Origin: Kineococcus rubinsiae
GTDB lineage: Bacteria; Actinomycetota; Actinomycetes; Actinomycetales; Kineococcaceae
Assembly: GCF_011839805.1 (NCBI RefSeq)
Contig: NZ_VWPY01000005.1
Span: 62,001 to 126,000, forward strand
Length of the DNA stretch: 64,000 nucleotides
Direction of reading: 5' to 3'
The first letter of the stretch is position 1. Every line of letters starts with the position of its first letter. The notes under the pieces are model-generated. The model saw only the letters and a program-made list of their open reading frames with translations, did no database searches and had not been told where the DNA came from. Both the position numbers and the translations under genes were made by a program. Positions 9,325-17,624 of this stretch are shown one piece after another.

Positions 9325-11336
9325 AGAACTTCCACCTCTTCCGGCGAACCCGCGGCGCCGAAGCTGCTGGCGCGGCCGGTCAGGCCGGCGGGAGCAGAAC
9401 CACCGGAGTCAGCGTCCTGCGACGTCCCCGCGATCGTCGCGTCGCCGGCGTGTCCGTGGTCGTCCTGGCCCTGCTCGGAGTCAACGCGGGCCCCGCGGTG
9501 GGCGGTGCGCAACTGGGCTACCACGAGTGGCAGGTCCGCACCCACGACTACAAGGCCACCCACGGGTCCTGGAGCACCTTCGAGCTGCCCGAGCAGTACC
9601 GCGTCAACGGCATCCACGCCGCCCTGCTCAACACCGGCAAGGTCCTCATCGTCGCCGGCTCGGGCAACGACCGGGAGAACTTCGAAGCCGGCAGCTTCCG
9701 CAGCATCGTCTGGGACCCGGCCGACAACACCTTCGACGAGATCCCCACCCCCGAGGACATGTTCTGCTCCGGGCACGCCTTCCTCTCCGACGGCCGCCTC
9801 GTCGTCGCCGGCGGCACGCAGCGCTACGAGATCCTCGGAGATGACGTCACCCACGCCGCCGGAGCGGTCACCGTCAAGAACGAGGACCCCGACTCCGCAC
9901 CGGCGACCTTCCCCAAAGGCACGACGTTCATCTCTCCCGAAGGTGTCGTCTACCTCGCCACCCACGAGTTCGTGCTGCCCCCCGCGCACAAGATGGAGTT
10001 CGAAGGCGGAGCCACCGTGCATGCCAGCGAGGTCGTCGTCTGGGCTGAAGCCGTCGACGAAGGAGCCGCCGCCGTCGACACGACGCCGGGCCAGTACACC
10101 GTCGGGGGTCTGAGCGGCACCCAGCAGCAGAACATCTACGGCCTGGTCCAAAAGATGACCCTCGACAAGCAGGACTACCAGGGCAGCCAGAGCACCTACG
10201 TCTTCGACCCGGTCACCGAGCGCTACAACCGGGTGGCGGACATGAAGTACAAGCGCTGGTATCCCACCGTCGTCCCCCTCTCCGACGGCACCCTGCTGGC
10301 GTCATCCGGGCTCGATGGCACCGGACAGGTGCTCACCGGCCAGACAGAGGTCTTCGACCCCACCACGATGACCTGGGCTGAACGCACCGACCTGGAGCGC
10401 TACTTCCCCACATATCCCTGGCTTTACCCCACAGCGGAGGGCGAGTTGTTCTACTCCGGCTCCAACACCGGCTACGGCCCGGCCGACGCCGGTCGCCAAC
10501 CAGGGCTGTGGGACCTGAGCGACAACTCCTTCACTCCCGTGCCCGGCCTGCGCGACCCGGACCTGCTGGAGACCAGCGGCTCCATCATGTTGCCACCGGT
10601 ACAGAATCAGACCGCCATGATCGTCGGTGGCGGCGGGGTGGGTGAGTCCCCACGCTCAAGTGACCGCACGGCGACCGTGGACCTCACCAGTGAAGCCCCC
10701 ACCTATGTCGACGGGCCGCGCCTGCCCGAAGGGACCCGCTACCCCAACCTCGTCAACCTGCCCGACGACACGACCCTGATCACCGGTGGGTCCTCGGACT
10801 ACCGCGGCAAGTCCGCCAGCGACAACCACACCTCCCTGCTCTACGACGCCGCCACCGGAGTGATGCGCGAAGCCGCCTCCCAGCGCATCGGCCGCAACTA
10901 CCACAGCGAAGCGCTGCTGCTGCCCGACGGTCGGGTCGTCACCGTCGGCTCGGACCCGTTGTTCTCCGACGAGAGCAACAGCATCGAAGGCGTCTTCGAG
11001 CAGCGCATCGAGATCTACTCCCCGCCCTACCTCTTCGACGGCACTCAGCCGGCCGTCACCGGCGGAGCCGAGGAGGTGGTCCGCGGGGAACAGGCCACGT
11101 ACACCCTGGCCGGTGCCTCCGACATCGCCACCGCCAAGCTGATGCGCCCCAGTGCCGTCACCCATGCAACCGACGTCGAGCAGCGCACCGTCGCCCTCGA
11201 CGTCGACCAGACCGGCGACCAGCTGACCGTCACCATTCCGCAGGACGCCGACATCGCGCCCAGCGGCTGGTACATGCTGTTCGTCACCAACGGTAGCGGC
11301 GTCCCGTCACAGGCCCGCTGGGTGCACGTCGCCTAG
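9321..11336 (+). CDS. glxA: GlxA-like copper radical oxidase
   Basis: 671 residues; GTG start overlaps the cslA stop and GGAGG lies at 9309-9313. An arginine-rich N-terminus and one helix (about 43-62) anchor it, with the catalytic part outside the cell. Kelch-like propeller blades are followed by a C-terminal beta domain of the galactose-oxidase type. Residues of the active site can be matched: C149 (DMFCSGH) and Y169 (GTQRYE) for the Tyr-Cys cofactor, Y527-H528 (RNYHSEALLLPDGR) and H615 (SAVTHATDVEQR) as copper ligands, and a tryptophan in RWYPTVVPLSDG that fits the stacking residue. The family uses O2 to oxidise a sugar alcohol group to an aldehyde and makes H2O2. In Streptomyces GlxA acts on the CslA product during glycan deposition and needs copper delivery; no copper chaperone gene is seen nearby. 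Confidence 0.92.
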   Translation: MKNFHLFRRTRGAEAAGAAGQAGGSRTTGVSVLRRPRDRRVAGVSVVVLALLGVNAGPAVGGAQLGYHEWQVRTHDYKATHGSWSTFELPEQYRVNGIHAALLNTGKVLIVAGSGNDRENFEAGSFRSIVWDPADNTFDEIPTPEDMFCSGHAFLSDGRLVVAGGTQRYEILGDDVTHAAGAVTVKNEDPDSAPATFPKGTTFISPEGVVYLATHEFVLPPAHKMEFEGGATVHASEVVVWAEAVDEGAAAVDTTPGQYTVGGLSGTQQQNIYGLVQKMTLDKQDYQGSQSTYVFDPVTERYNRVADMKYKRWYPTVVPLSDGTLLASSGLDGTGQVLTGQTEVFDPTTMTWAERTDLERYFPTYPWLYPTAEGELFYSGSNTGYGPADAGRQPGLWDLSDNSFTPVPGLRDPDLLETSGSIMLPPVQNQTAMIVGGGGVGESPRSSDRTATVDLTSEAPTYVDGPRLPEGTRYPNLVNLPDDTTLITGGSSDYRGKSASDNHTSLLYDAATGVMREAASQRIGRNYHSEALLLPDGRVVTVGSDPLFSDESNSIEGVFEQRIEIYSPPYLFDGTQPAVTGGAEEVVRGEQATYTLAGASDIATAKLMRPSAVTHATDVEQRTVALDVDQTGDQLTVTIPQDADIAPSGWYMLFVTNGSGVPSQARWVHVA

Positions 11337-11347
11337 ACGCAGCACCG

Positions 11348-11386
11348 GTCGGCGCCCGTCTCTCACCCCCCGAGTCGGGCGCCGAC
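11348..11386 (+). terminator. hairpin after glxA
   Basis: A perfect 11-bp inverted repeat, GTCGGCGCCCG at 11348-11358 and CGGGCGCCGAC at 11376-11386, with a 17-base loop, 12 bp after the glxA stop. There is no T-run, as is usual for actinobacterial I-shaped terminators. It would separate cslA-glxA from the GH6 gene or reduce read-through into it. Confidence 0.65.
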
Positions 11387-11613
11387 CCCTACCCCCACGA
11401 CCCGCCACCTCCCGTGGACGAGTCCGCCCGGCACATCCCCCGCGCCCTGGCCGGCACGAGGCCGGGGCCGGGCGTCGAGATCACGTCCGCCGTGTCGCGA
11501 CCCGTGTCAGCCAGACATCCAGGTCGTCCAGGCCCCCACAGCACCGCGCCACCCGTGCCGCCCCGGCCGTCCCAGGCCACTCCCGATAGATTCTCGAAGA
11601 GGTCCCAGCACCC

Positions 11614-12744
11614 ATGGATGCCCCGCTCAGCACGGCAACGCGTCACGGCCGCCACCTCGGCCGCCGCCGCCTCGGCCGCAGTCTTGGACGTCGTCCTGAA
11701 CGCTCCGGCAAGGTCACGGGCCTTGCCGTCCTCGCGCTGGCCGTGAGCGTGCTGGGTCTCCTGCTGAGCGGCTGCAGCCCGGACCGCAGCACCCTTGGCG
11801 CCGCATCGCCTCTCAACCCGCTGACCGGTGCCGTCTTCCACGTCAACCCGCAGGGCCACGCCAGTGCTCAGCTGACCCAGTGGGAGAACGACGGCGAACG
11901 AGAGAAGGCGTTCTGGTTGCGACGCCTGGCGGAGCAACCTGTCGCGACCTGGCTCACCGGGGCCGAAGCCGACCTCGACGGCGACGTCACACGGCTCACC
12001 TTCGCCGCGGCTGCCGCCGGCGAGGTCCCCGTCCTCGTGGCCTACAACATTCCCGGACGCGACTGCGGGTCCTACTCCGCAGGCGGAGCCGCCACCACCG
12101 AGGACTACACCCGCTGGATCGACACCCTCGCCCAGGGCATCGCCGATCGCGAAGTCGTAGTCATCCTGGAACCCGACGCCGTCATCCACACCCTCGACGG
12201 GTGCGCCTCGGCCGCCGGACACGACCCCCAGGAGCGCTACGTACTGCTGAAGGCCGCCGTCGAGCGGCTGAAGCAGAACCCGGGCACCACCGTCTACCTC
12301 GACGGCGGGAACGCCGGGTGGATCACCGATGAGGGCGCGGTCGCGCAGGCCTTGCGCGCCGCGGGCGTCCAGGCCGGCGACGGGTTCGCCCTCAACGTCT
12401 CCAACTTCAAGACGACCGCCGACAGCACGACCTACGGACGTGGCATCTCGCGATTGCTCAACGACGCCCACTTCGTCATCGACACCTCCCGCAACGGCTC
12501 GGGCCCCGCCCCGGCCGATGGCCAGGGCATCGAGTGGTGCAACCCCACGCACCGAACCCTGGGGCAGGCCCCCACCGCCGACACCGGTGACGCCCTCATC
12601 GACGCCTATCTCTGGATCAAGGTTCCCGGCGATTCCGACGGTGCCTGCCGCCCGGGAGAGCCCCCAGCCGGGACCTGGTGGCCCGACTACGCACTGAACC
12701 TGACGATGCAGACGCTCATGGGGCACCCCTTCGTCGGGCACTGA
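11614..12744 (+). CDS. GH6 endoglucanase-like lipoprotein (CslZ-like)
   Basis: 376 residues. After a basic N-terminus comes a hydrophobic segment and a lipobox LLSGC with Cys54, so it should be a membrane-anchored lipoprotein outside the cell. GAAGAGG at 11596-11602 supports the ATG. The rest is a glycoside hydrolase family 6 domain: YNIPGRDCGSYSAGG with D150, VVVILEPDAV with D188 (the usual proton donor), YLDGGNAGWI, VIDTSRNGSGP with D290, EWCNPTHRTLG and LWIKVPGDSDGAC. GH6 enzymes cut beta-1,4-glucan with inversion. Downstream of cslA and glxA it probably trims or releases the nascent glycan, as proposed for the Streptomyces counterpart. No cellulose-binding module is visible, which also fits a role in synthesis rather than nutrition. 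Confidence 0.9.
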   Translation: MDAPLSTATRHGRHLGRRRLGRSLGRRPERSGKVTGLAVLALAVSVLGLLLSGCSPDRSTLGAASPLNPLTGAVFHVNPQGHASAQLTQWENDGEREKAFWLRRLAEQPVATWLTGAEADLDGDVTRLTFAAAAAGEVPVLVAYNIPGRDCGSYSAGGAATTEDYTRWIDTLAQGIADREVVVILEPDAVIHTLDGCASAAGHDPQERYVLLKAAVERLKQNPGTTVYLDGGNAGWITDEGAVAQALRAAGVQAGDGFALNVSNFKTTADSTTYGRGISRLLNDAHFVIDTSRNGSGPAPADGQGIEWCNPTHRTLGQAPTADTGDALIDAYLWIKVPGDSDGACRPGEPPAGTWWPDYALNLTMQTLMGHPFVGH

Positions 12745-13056
12745 GCTCCCCGACCGCTGCGGAACAGGTGTTCACGTGACGACGCCGCCGTCGATCAGCC
12801 GCCTGGCGGACCGTGGCCGGGTATGTGCGTGAAAAGCCGGCGCGAGGACCGCGCAGGAAATACGTTGCACGGATCCTGCGGCAGCAGCCGACCGGGACGA
12901 CCTCACTCATCGAGCACTCGACTCTCGGTGTTCGGCAGCCACAGCCATCACTCTCAGTCGCACCACCTGGCGGACTGACGCGTTCAGGTCAGCTCGTGGA
13001 CCGGACCGCTTGATCACGGGCCTCACGGGTCGATCGCCTGGATGATCCTTCTCAGG
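12745..13056. other. gap without a supported gene
   Basis: Convergent region between the GH6 gene and the minus-strand pair at 13057-13537. Only short arginine-rich frames are present; no clear hairpin was found. Confidence 0.4.
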
Positions 13057-13272
13057 CTACCGGTGGTGCGCGGGTTCGGGGAGGAACGTTGCCGCGAGGC
13101 TCCGCAGGCCCAGGTCCGCCGCGGACCGCTGCTCCAGGGCCGCCGCGAGTTGCACGTCGCGCCCGGCGTCCGGTGCCAGGACCGATCCCAGGCGCCCCAG
13201 CGCGGTCCGGCAGGCCTCCCCGCACCAGTCCCGGCCGGTGGGCATCGGCCGGCCACACGTCAGGCAGGTCAC
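13057..13272 (-). CDS. small zinc-ribbon-like protein, 71 aa
   Basis: Starts at GTG 13272, which overlaps the TGA of the upstream frame (GTGA), suggesting translational coupling. The N-terminus TCLTCGRPMPTGRDWCGEAC has four cysteines spaced as CxxC...CxxxC, typical of a small zinc-binding knuckle; the remaining ~45 residues are helical and alanine/leucine-rich (LAAALEQRSAADLGL). Nothing more specific is recognised. It could bind nucleic acid or a partner protein. The cysteine pattern and the coupling are the main evidence; the upstream partner is itself broken. Confidence 0.45.
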   Translation of the reverse strand: MTCLTCGRPMPTGRDWCGEACRTALGRLGSVLAPDAGRDVQLAAALEQRSAADLGLRSLAATFLPEPAHHR

Positions 13273-13537
13273 GCGAACCACTTCGCGGACCGGATGACGC
13301 ACTTTACCTCGCGGCCGTGGCGGTAGCGGGGCAACTCGAGGAACTCGTCGCGCCCCTCCGCAGCCACGTAGGCGACGAACGCTCCACGGTGCCGTCCGGA
13401 GGCACGCGAACGTCCCCCAGCGTCATGACCACGGCCACGAAACCCATGGCGTCGCCACGAAGGCCAGCCGGTCGCCGAGGTGGTGTCCGATCTCGCTCGC
13501 CTGCAATGCTCAGCCACACCACGTAGGCGTCGTCCAT
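13269..13537 (-). pseudogene. hypothetical protein with an internal frameshift
   Basis: The frame from ATG 13537 reads MDDAYVVWLSIAGERDRTPP and GFVAVVMTLGDVRVPPDGTV, then turns into low-quality arginine/serine text. At that point (near 13380) the next frame reads FVAYVAAEGRDEFLELPRY and continues to TGA at 13269. The joined product, about 90 residues, looks like one small soluble protein, so one base has probably been lost or gained. No family is recognised. Its 3' end overlaps the zinc-ribbon gene. Confidence 0.4.
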
Positions 13538-13690
13538 CTAATGTCGATGAAGTTGGGCTTGGTCGACCTCCTTGGTGATCTTGGTCAGAATGGGTTAACC
13601 CTGAGTCGCGTGTGCGTCGGCAGCGCGGGTGGTTGCACCGTGGAGACTCCCGTGATTCGAACGCCCTAGGCAGCGCCTCGGCAAGTCGAT

Positions 13691-14302
13691 ATGGTCACCT
13701 TCGTGACAGGCGGCAACCGCACGGACTGGGCACTGCAAGCCCTTACTGTCATCGGTCCCATCGTGGTGACGGCCCTGTTTGCCGGGCTAGGCGTCGCTCT
13801 AAGAGAGTGGCGCCAAGAACGGGACCAAAACCATCGCTTAAATGCCATGCTTGAACAGGCGGAAAAGGAGGTCCGGTTTCTCAAGTCGTGGACCGATGCC
13901 GCCCTCCCGCTCCTTAGTTTAACTGAGCGAGACGAGACGAACACTGAGCTGAAAGACTCCCTTGCAAGGATCCGACGCCGCGTCGATGCAGCTGACCGCG
14001 CACCTGTCCACGCAGCAACACGCAACTGGTGGCGCACGCTCTGGCTCAGCGATCTCGAGACGTCCTCGCCTCTTCGGCTGCTCAAGTGGACATATCGCCT
14101 TGGACTCTTCCTCTACGCCATAATCGCGTATTCCTTCTTCAGTTACGAGCGAGATCCTGAACTCTCATGGGCCACGTGGTTCTTCGTCCGAGTAGCGGCC
14201 CTCGTCATTCTGGCGATTCCGGCATTGATCATGCGGGCCATCTATCGCGCTCGTACAGACACCCCGCACCCCGCACCGCGGGTAGGGGGAGAAGATAACT
14301 GA
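13691..14302 (+). CDS. hypothetical membrane protein with coiled-coil, 203 aa
   Basis: An N-terminal helix (about 15-36: ALTVIGPIVVTALFAGLGVA) is followed by a charged stretch (REWRQERDQNHRLNAMLEQA) likely to form a short coiled coil, then two further helices near residues 135-155 and 160-182. Codon use is noticeably less GC-rich than in neighbouring genes (several ATA, TTA and AAT-type codons), a hint of recent transfer. No family is recognised. ATG 13691 lacks a strong ribosome site. It is followed by a likely terminator hairpin at 14338, and no partner gene is adjacent. Confidence 0.6.
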   Translation: MVTFVTGGNRTDWALQALTVIGPIVVTALFAGLGVALREWRQERDQNHRLNAMLEQAEKEVRFLKSWTDAALPLLSLTERDETNTELKDSLARIRRRVDAADRAPVHAATRNWWRTLWLSDLETSSPLRLLKWTYRLGLFLYAIIAYSFFSYERDPELSWATWFFVRVAALVILAIPALIMRAIYRARTDTPHPAPRVGGEDN

Positions 14303-14337
14303 GCCTCCCTCGACTAAGAACCCTCGCCCTGGCCTGG

Positions 14338-14357
14338 CCTGGCCTGGCCCGGCCAGG
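14338..14357 (+). terminator. hairpin made from CTGGC repeats
   Basis: CCTGGCC at 14338-14344 pairs with GGCCAGG at 14351-14357 (6-base loop). The left arm is part of four tandem CTGGC units at 14328-14348. It lies ~36 bp after the stop of the membrane-protein gene and before the convergent broken nucleotidyltransferase, so it could serve both. Confidence 0.5.
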
Positions 14358-14408
14358 ACGCGCGTACGCGGAAGCCAAGGTCACGCGCGGCTGGAAGAGC
14401 AGCACCGT

Positions 14409-15208
14409 TCAGTCCGCTCGACCAACTGCTGCCGCGTCCAGCGCACCGCTCAGCGCATCCGCCCCACCATCGGGGGCGGCGAAGACCGCGTCGACGTCCT
14501 TGCTGAACCCCGCCGGGACCCCCGGCAACCGCCCAGCCGTCGCGACCGCGCCCTTTTCGTTGACCACCCACCGTCCCGCGGGGGCGTGCAGCGCATGAGC
14601 GCACAGCAGCACCGCCCGGAACAGGCAGCCCGCCACGTAGCCGCTGTCCCCGCGAGGGGCAGCCTTGCGAGCCCCACCGAGGATGGAGTTGGCCTCCCAC
14701 AAGCCAGTGACCACCGCTTCCCGCAACCGCGGCGGGTAGATGCCCGCAGCCTGGCGCAGGGCGGTCAGCTCCCCGCTGGAGTCGGCCAGCACGACGGCCA
14801 AGCCCGCCTTCCCGCGTAGGCGAAGCTGGGCACCCCCAGGGGGTGCCCGGTCTGAAAGTGCCACGAGAAGCGGCCCTCCTGTGCTTCTTGCCAGCTGTGC
14901 TGCGCGCGGTTGAGGTCGCGGTAGAGCCAGTCGACGGCGACGCCGTCGATGCTCAACCACCCCCCGCCGTCGACCCACGGCTCCACTGACCGGAAATCGT
15001 GACCGCGGCGTCAGGGCCGGCGAGCTCCCGAGCGAGGAGAGTCAACGCCGCCACGTCCACGGGCGGTCGGTAGTACAGCCCCAGGTCGACGTTAAAGCTC
15101 GGTGTGTGTTCACCGCGGGCACGGCTACCGCCGAGGGCGGCCGCATCCACCCCCCGGTACAAGGATTACCCGCTGGGCCAGGTCTCGTAGACGCGCGTCG
15201 CTGAGCAT
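14409..15208 (-). pseudogene. nucleotidyltransferase-domain protein, frameshifted
   Basis: From ATG 15208 the sequence reads MLSDARLRDLAQRVILVPG; an extra G in a run of six near 15155 shifts the frame to VDAAALGGSRARGEHTPSFN with VDLGLYYRP, the GSxxRG..(S/T)DxDL core of minimal nucleotidyltransferases (the family of kanamycin nucleotidyltransferase-like and MNT proteins). A second shift near 14980 leads to PWVDGGGWLSIDGVAVDWLY and a third near 14820 to LAVVLADSSGELTALRQAAG and WEANSILGGARKAAPRGDSG down to TGA at 14409. All parts of a ~265-residue protein are there, but no single frame is intact. Function before decay is unknown; relatives are often annotated as resistance-like but have no proven substrate. 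Confidence 0.75.
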
Positions 15209-15299
15209 CCGCACAGCATGCCGCCGACCCGGCGCACTTCGTCGAGGGTTTTCTCGGTCATGTCCCGTCTCGCGCGCTGTCCTGCCACCAGCTCTGACG

Positions 15300-16016
15300 T
15301 CATACTGCCCGCGCGTCTCGGAACGTTCCGTTCACCAGCCCGGGCACCACCTGGCTGACATCAACCTCACCCGCGACAGCAACGTCCCCGGCCAATCCCA
15401 TCGCCATCAACTCGCGGCCATTGGCGCAGCCTTGTAACGCGTGATTCAGGTCGGCCCGAACGCCGTCGTAGGCATCAGCGGCCATGACCGCTTCCACCGA
15501 CAGACCCACCCAACCTCGCCGACGCAGACCGGCGATGACCGCCCCAGCCCCCCACAGGTCCTCCACCGCCGGTCGCAACTGCCCTCCAGGCCAGTGCTCC
15601 CCAGCCGCGATGACCAGCACCTTCGCCTTCTGCCAGCCGTGCTGCTGACTCAGCCACGACGCCACCGCCTCAGCGTTGCGCAGCGAGGCCGCTACAACGT
15701 GAACGCCGGCGTCGCTCAGCCGGTGGGCGATGGTGGCTCCGTTCGGTGAGGGCAGGACCAGCCGCTGCAGCTGCGGGCCAGCCGCGCGCACCGTCAGCGG
15801 TGACAGGCTCACCTGCCCCGGTCGGGCGAGGGAGCGCCCCACCGCCAGGACAGCGTCGTGTCTAGCGGCGAAGTCAGCTGCGCCCTGGTCGGCCCACCGG
15901 TACGGCAGAATCTCGACCCCGCGGTCGAGAGCGACGCTCAGCGTGGTGGTGAAGGAGAGGACGTCGACGACGACCGCAACGTCGCACGCCGGCGCCATGG
16001 CCTCTGCGGCCGCCAA
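15300..16016 (-). CDS. 2-phosphosulfolactate phosphatase (ComB)-like protein
   Basis: About 238 residues: DVAVVVDVLSFTTTLSVALD, LPYRWADQGAADFAA, VLPSPNGATIAHRL, VVAASLRNAEAVASWL and KVLVIAAGEHWPGGQLRPAV with EDLWGAGAVIAGL match the ComB family, Mg-dependent phosphatases of 2-phosphosulfolactate in coenzyme M synthesis. Actinobacteria have many relatives without that pathway, so the actual substrate is unknown. The TTG at 16016 is only the first possible start in this frame; similarity to the family seems to continue upstream (RQVGFAAAAWRATWWGL), and that extension runs into the dispersed repeat at 16056-16280. The true start may therefore have been replaced or disrupted. No partner genes are nearby. 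Confidence 0.75.
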   Translation of the reverse strand: MAAAEAMAPACDVAVVVDVLSFTTTLSVALDRGVEILPYRWADQGAADFAARHDAVLAVGRSLARPGQVSLSPLTVRAAGPQLQRLVLPSPNGATIAHRLSDAGVHVVAASLRNAEAVASWLSQQHGWQKAKVLVIAAGEHWPGGQLRPAVEDLWGAGAVIAGLRRRGWVGLSVEAVMAADAYDGVRADLNHALQGCANGRELMAMGLAGDVAVAGEVDVSQVVPGLVNGTFRDARAV

Positions 16017-16055
16017 GCCCCACCATGTCGCCCTCCATGCCGCCGCCGCGAAGCC

Positions 16056-16280
16056 GACCTGGCGAGCGGCTCCGTCGCGCTGGCGGTGGTGGGCAGCGCT
16101 ACATCGAGCACGACAGACCCCTCTTGAGCCTCACCCCCGCCGGGCGGTGCCCGACCCTTCGCACGCCATGAGAGAGCCACACCGATCAAGCTGGTGGGCA
16201 GCCGCTAGGAAGAGCGTCGTGTCGGACACCTCGACACAGCCTGGCCGGGCCGTTGCCGTGAGGGAAGTGAACAAGTAGCC
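16056..16280. repeat. dispersed ~222-bp repeat, copy B
   Basis: Second copy of the element at 5256-5477, same orientation, about three-quarters identical with only small indels. Shared blocks include CCCGCCGGGCGGTGCCCGAC (16137-16156), GCCATGAGAGAGCCACACC and ACAGCCTGGCCGGGCC. It lies between the ComB-like gene and an IS110 transposase ~300 bp to the right. An IS110 gene is close to both copies, but on different sides. Confidence 0.7.
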
Positions 16281-16577
16281 GCTGGTCGCGCGGGACGCGC
16301 GCTCACTGCGCAGACTTTTCCCGCCAGCGGGTCTCCTGGGGCACCGTGTGCGGTGCCAGTAGCAAGGAGCTGCTGATGCACCTGGTCCCACCGGATCGCC
16401 GCCCAATGCGCGCAGACCTCGAAGGTCCGGGATGAGTAACGCGGGGTCCGGTGGTCCCCGGACGGGAGTGACTGGCGACAAGGCTATGCGCCATCGAGCG
16501 CCGATCAGTGAGCGACGGCTTCCACGTCCTGAGACCACCAGATGCCCACCTGCTGCGCCAACAGCAAGGAGGACACG
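16281..16577 (+). other. non-coding end of an IS110 element
   Basis: This non-coding stretch lies directly upstream of the IS110 transposase start. It has several inverted repeats, for example GGTCCG/CGGACC-type arms around 16425-16475. In IS110-group elements the end upstream of the transposase gene encodes the bridge RNA that selects target and donor DNA, so this is where one would look; I cannot define the RNA or the left end. Confidence 0.35.
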
Positions 16578-17054
16578 ATGAGTGTCGAACAGATCGACCG
16601 CACTCGTACAGAGGTGGCCGCGAGCCCTTCTGCATCAACCGCAGGCATTGACTGGGCCAGCGCTGACCACGCTGTCGCCGTCGTCGACGCTTCGGGCACC
16701 CAAGTCGTCCGGGAGATGGTCGAGCACACCACTGCTGGGCTGAGGCAGATGACTCGCCTGCTGACCCGTGCTGGTGTTCGCGAGGTCGCCATCGAACGCG
16801 GCGACGGACCCATTGTCGATGCGCTGCTCGAGGCCGGGTTCACCGTCTTCGTCATCGCCCCCGGGCAGGTGAAGAACCTGCGCCACCGCTACGGCGCCGC
16901 GGGGAACAAGGACGACCACTTCGACGCCTACGTCCTGGCCGACACCCTGCGCACCGACCACCACCGCGCGCTGGGTCGTGGTCCTCACCGGACCGCCACC
17001 GTTCCACGAGGTCACTGCCCAAACGCCGCCTCTGCCATCGACGCAACACCCTGA
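16578..17054 (+). pseudogene. IS110-family transposase, N-terminal half only
   Basis: ATG 16578 follows AAGGAGG, a strong ribosome site. Residues STAGIDWASADHAVAVVD, REVAIERGDGPIVDALLEAG, VFVIAPGQVKNLRHRYG and NKDDHFDAYVLADTLRTDHH give the RuvC-like DEDD domain of IS110 transposases, with all four acidic positions. After residue ~130 the expected LRPL..R..RARKDLV region is replaced by unrelated sequence and the frame stops at 158 residues, so the C-terminal serine-containing transposase-20 domain is missing. Non-functional. It belongs to a different IS110 subgroup from the copy at 3859-5227. The inverted pair GGAAGTTCC (17074) / GGAACTTCC (17150) just downstream may mark the break. Confidence 0.85.
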
Positions 17055-17192
17055 GCTCCGCGCTAGCCGAGCATGGAAGTTCCTGAGACGTGATTCCCGC
17101 CGACCCCGCCGAAGACGCGGGGACGCACGAGGCCGTCGGCCGAACCCCGGAACTTCCGAACGTCGGTGTGGTGCGGCAACGACCGACATGCA

Positions 17193-17546
17193 ACGGGGCC
17201 TCGCGGTTGGCAAGATCGTCGTGTACTACGAGTCATCGTCGACGTGGGCAACGGTCAGCTCTACGGGGTTCGAAGCGTTGGCGCGCTGGCAGCACCCCTC
17301 CCGCGGCCTGCTGCACCCGGCGGCCTTCTTCCCCGGTGGCCGAGGACTCCGACCTCGTCATCGACCTCGACCTCGTGGTCTTCCAGCAAGCCGGCCGTCA
17401 GCTGCGCCGCTGACAGGAGCGCGGGATCTAGAACTGGAAACCGTCGTGGAGGGCAACACCTGCGCCGAGAGCACGGCGCACGCGCTGCGTCGGGGCTGCC
17501 GCCTGGCGCAGGGCTACCCTACTCCCCGCCCCTCCCGGCGGCCTAA
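17193..17546 (+). pseudogene. EAL-domain relic
   Basis: Fragments of an EAL phosphodiesterase are spread over three frames: KIVVYYES.. and VIVDVGNGQLYGV (the family reads YQPIVDVGNGQLYGVE), then FEALARWQHPSRGLLHPAAF, VAEDSDLVIDLDLVVFQQAG, and finally VVEGNTCAESTAHALRRGCR with LAQGYPTPRP. The middle of the domain, including the LEITE and DDFGTGYSS parts, has been deleted, so it is far more decayed than the frameshifted gene at the left edge. It shows that c-di-GMP genes have been both gained and lost here. Confidence 0.7.
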
Positions 17547-17624
17547 GTGCGGTGGTGACGGTGAATCTCGGCCGGCGGCGCCGTGGAGGTCCGGACGACC
17601 TCGTCTCTCGCTGACCCGTCGCCT

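Noticed and set aside
11389-12741. 450-aa minus-strand frame opposite the GH6 gene
   Set aside because: Glycine/valine-rich antisense shadow; the GH6 motifs on the plus strand are decisive.
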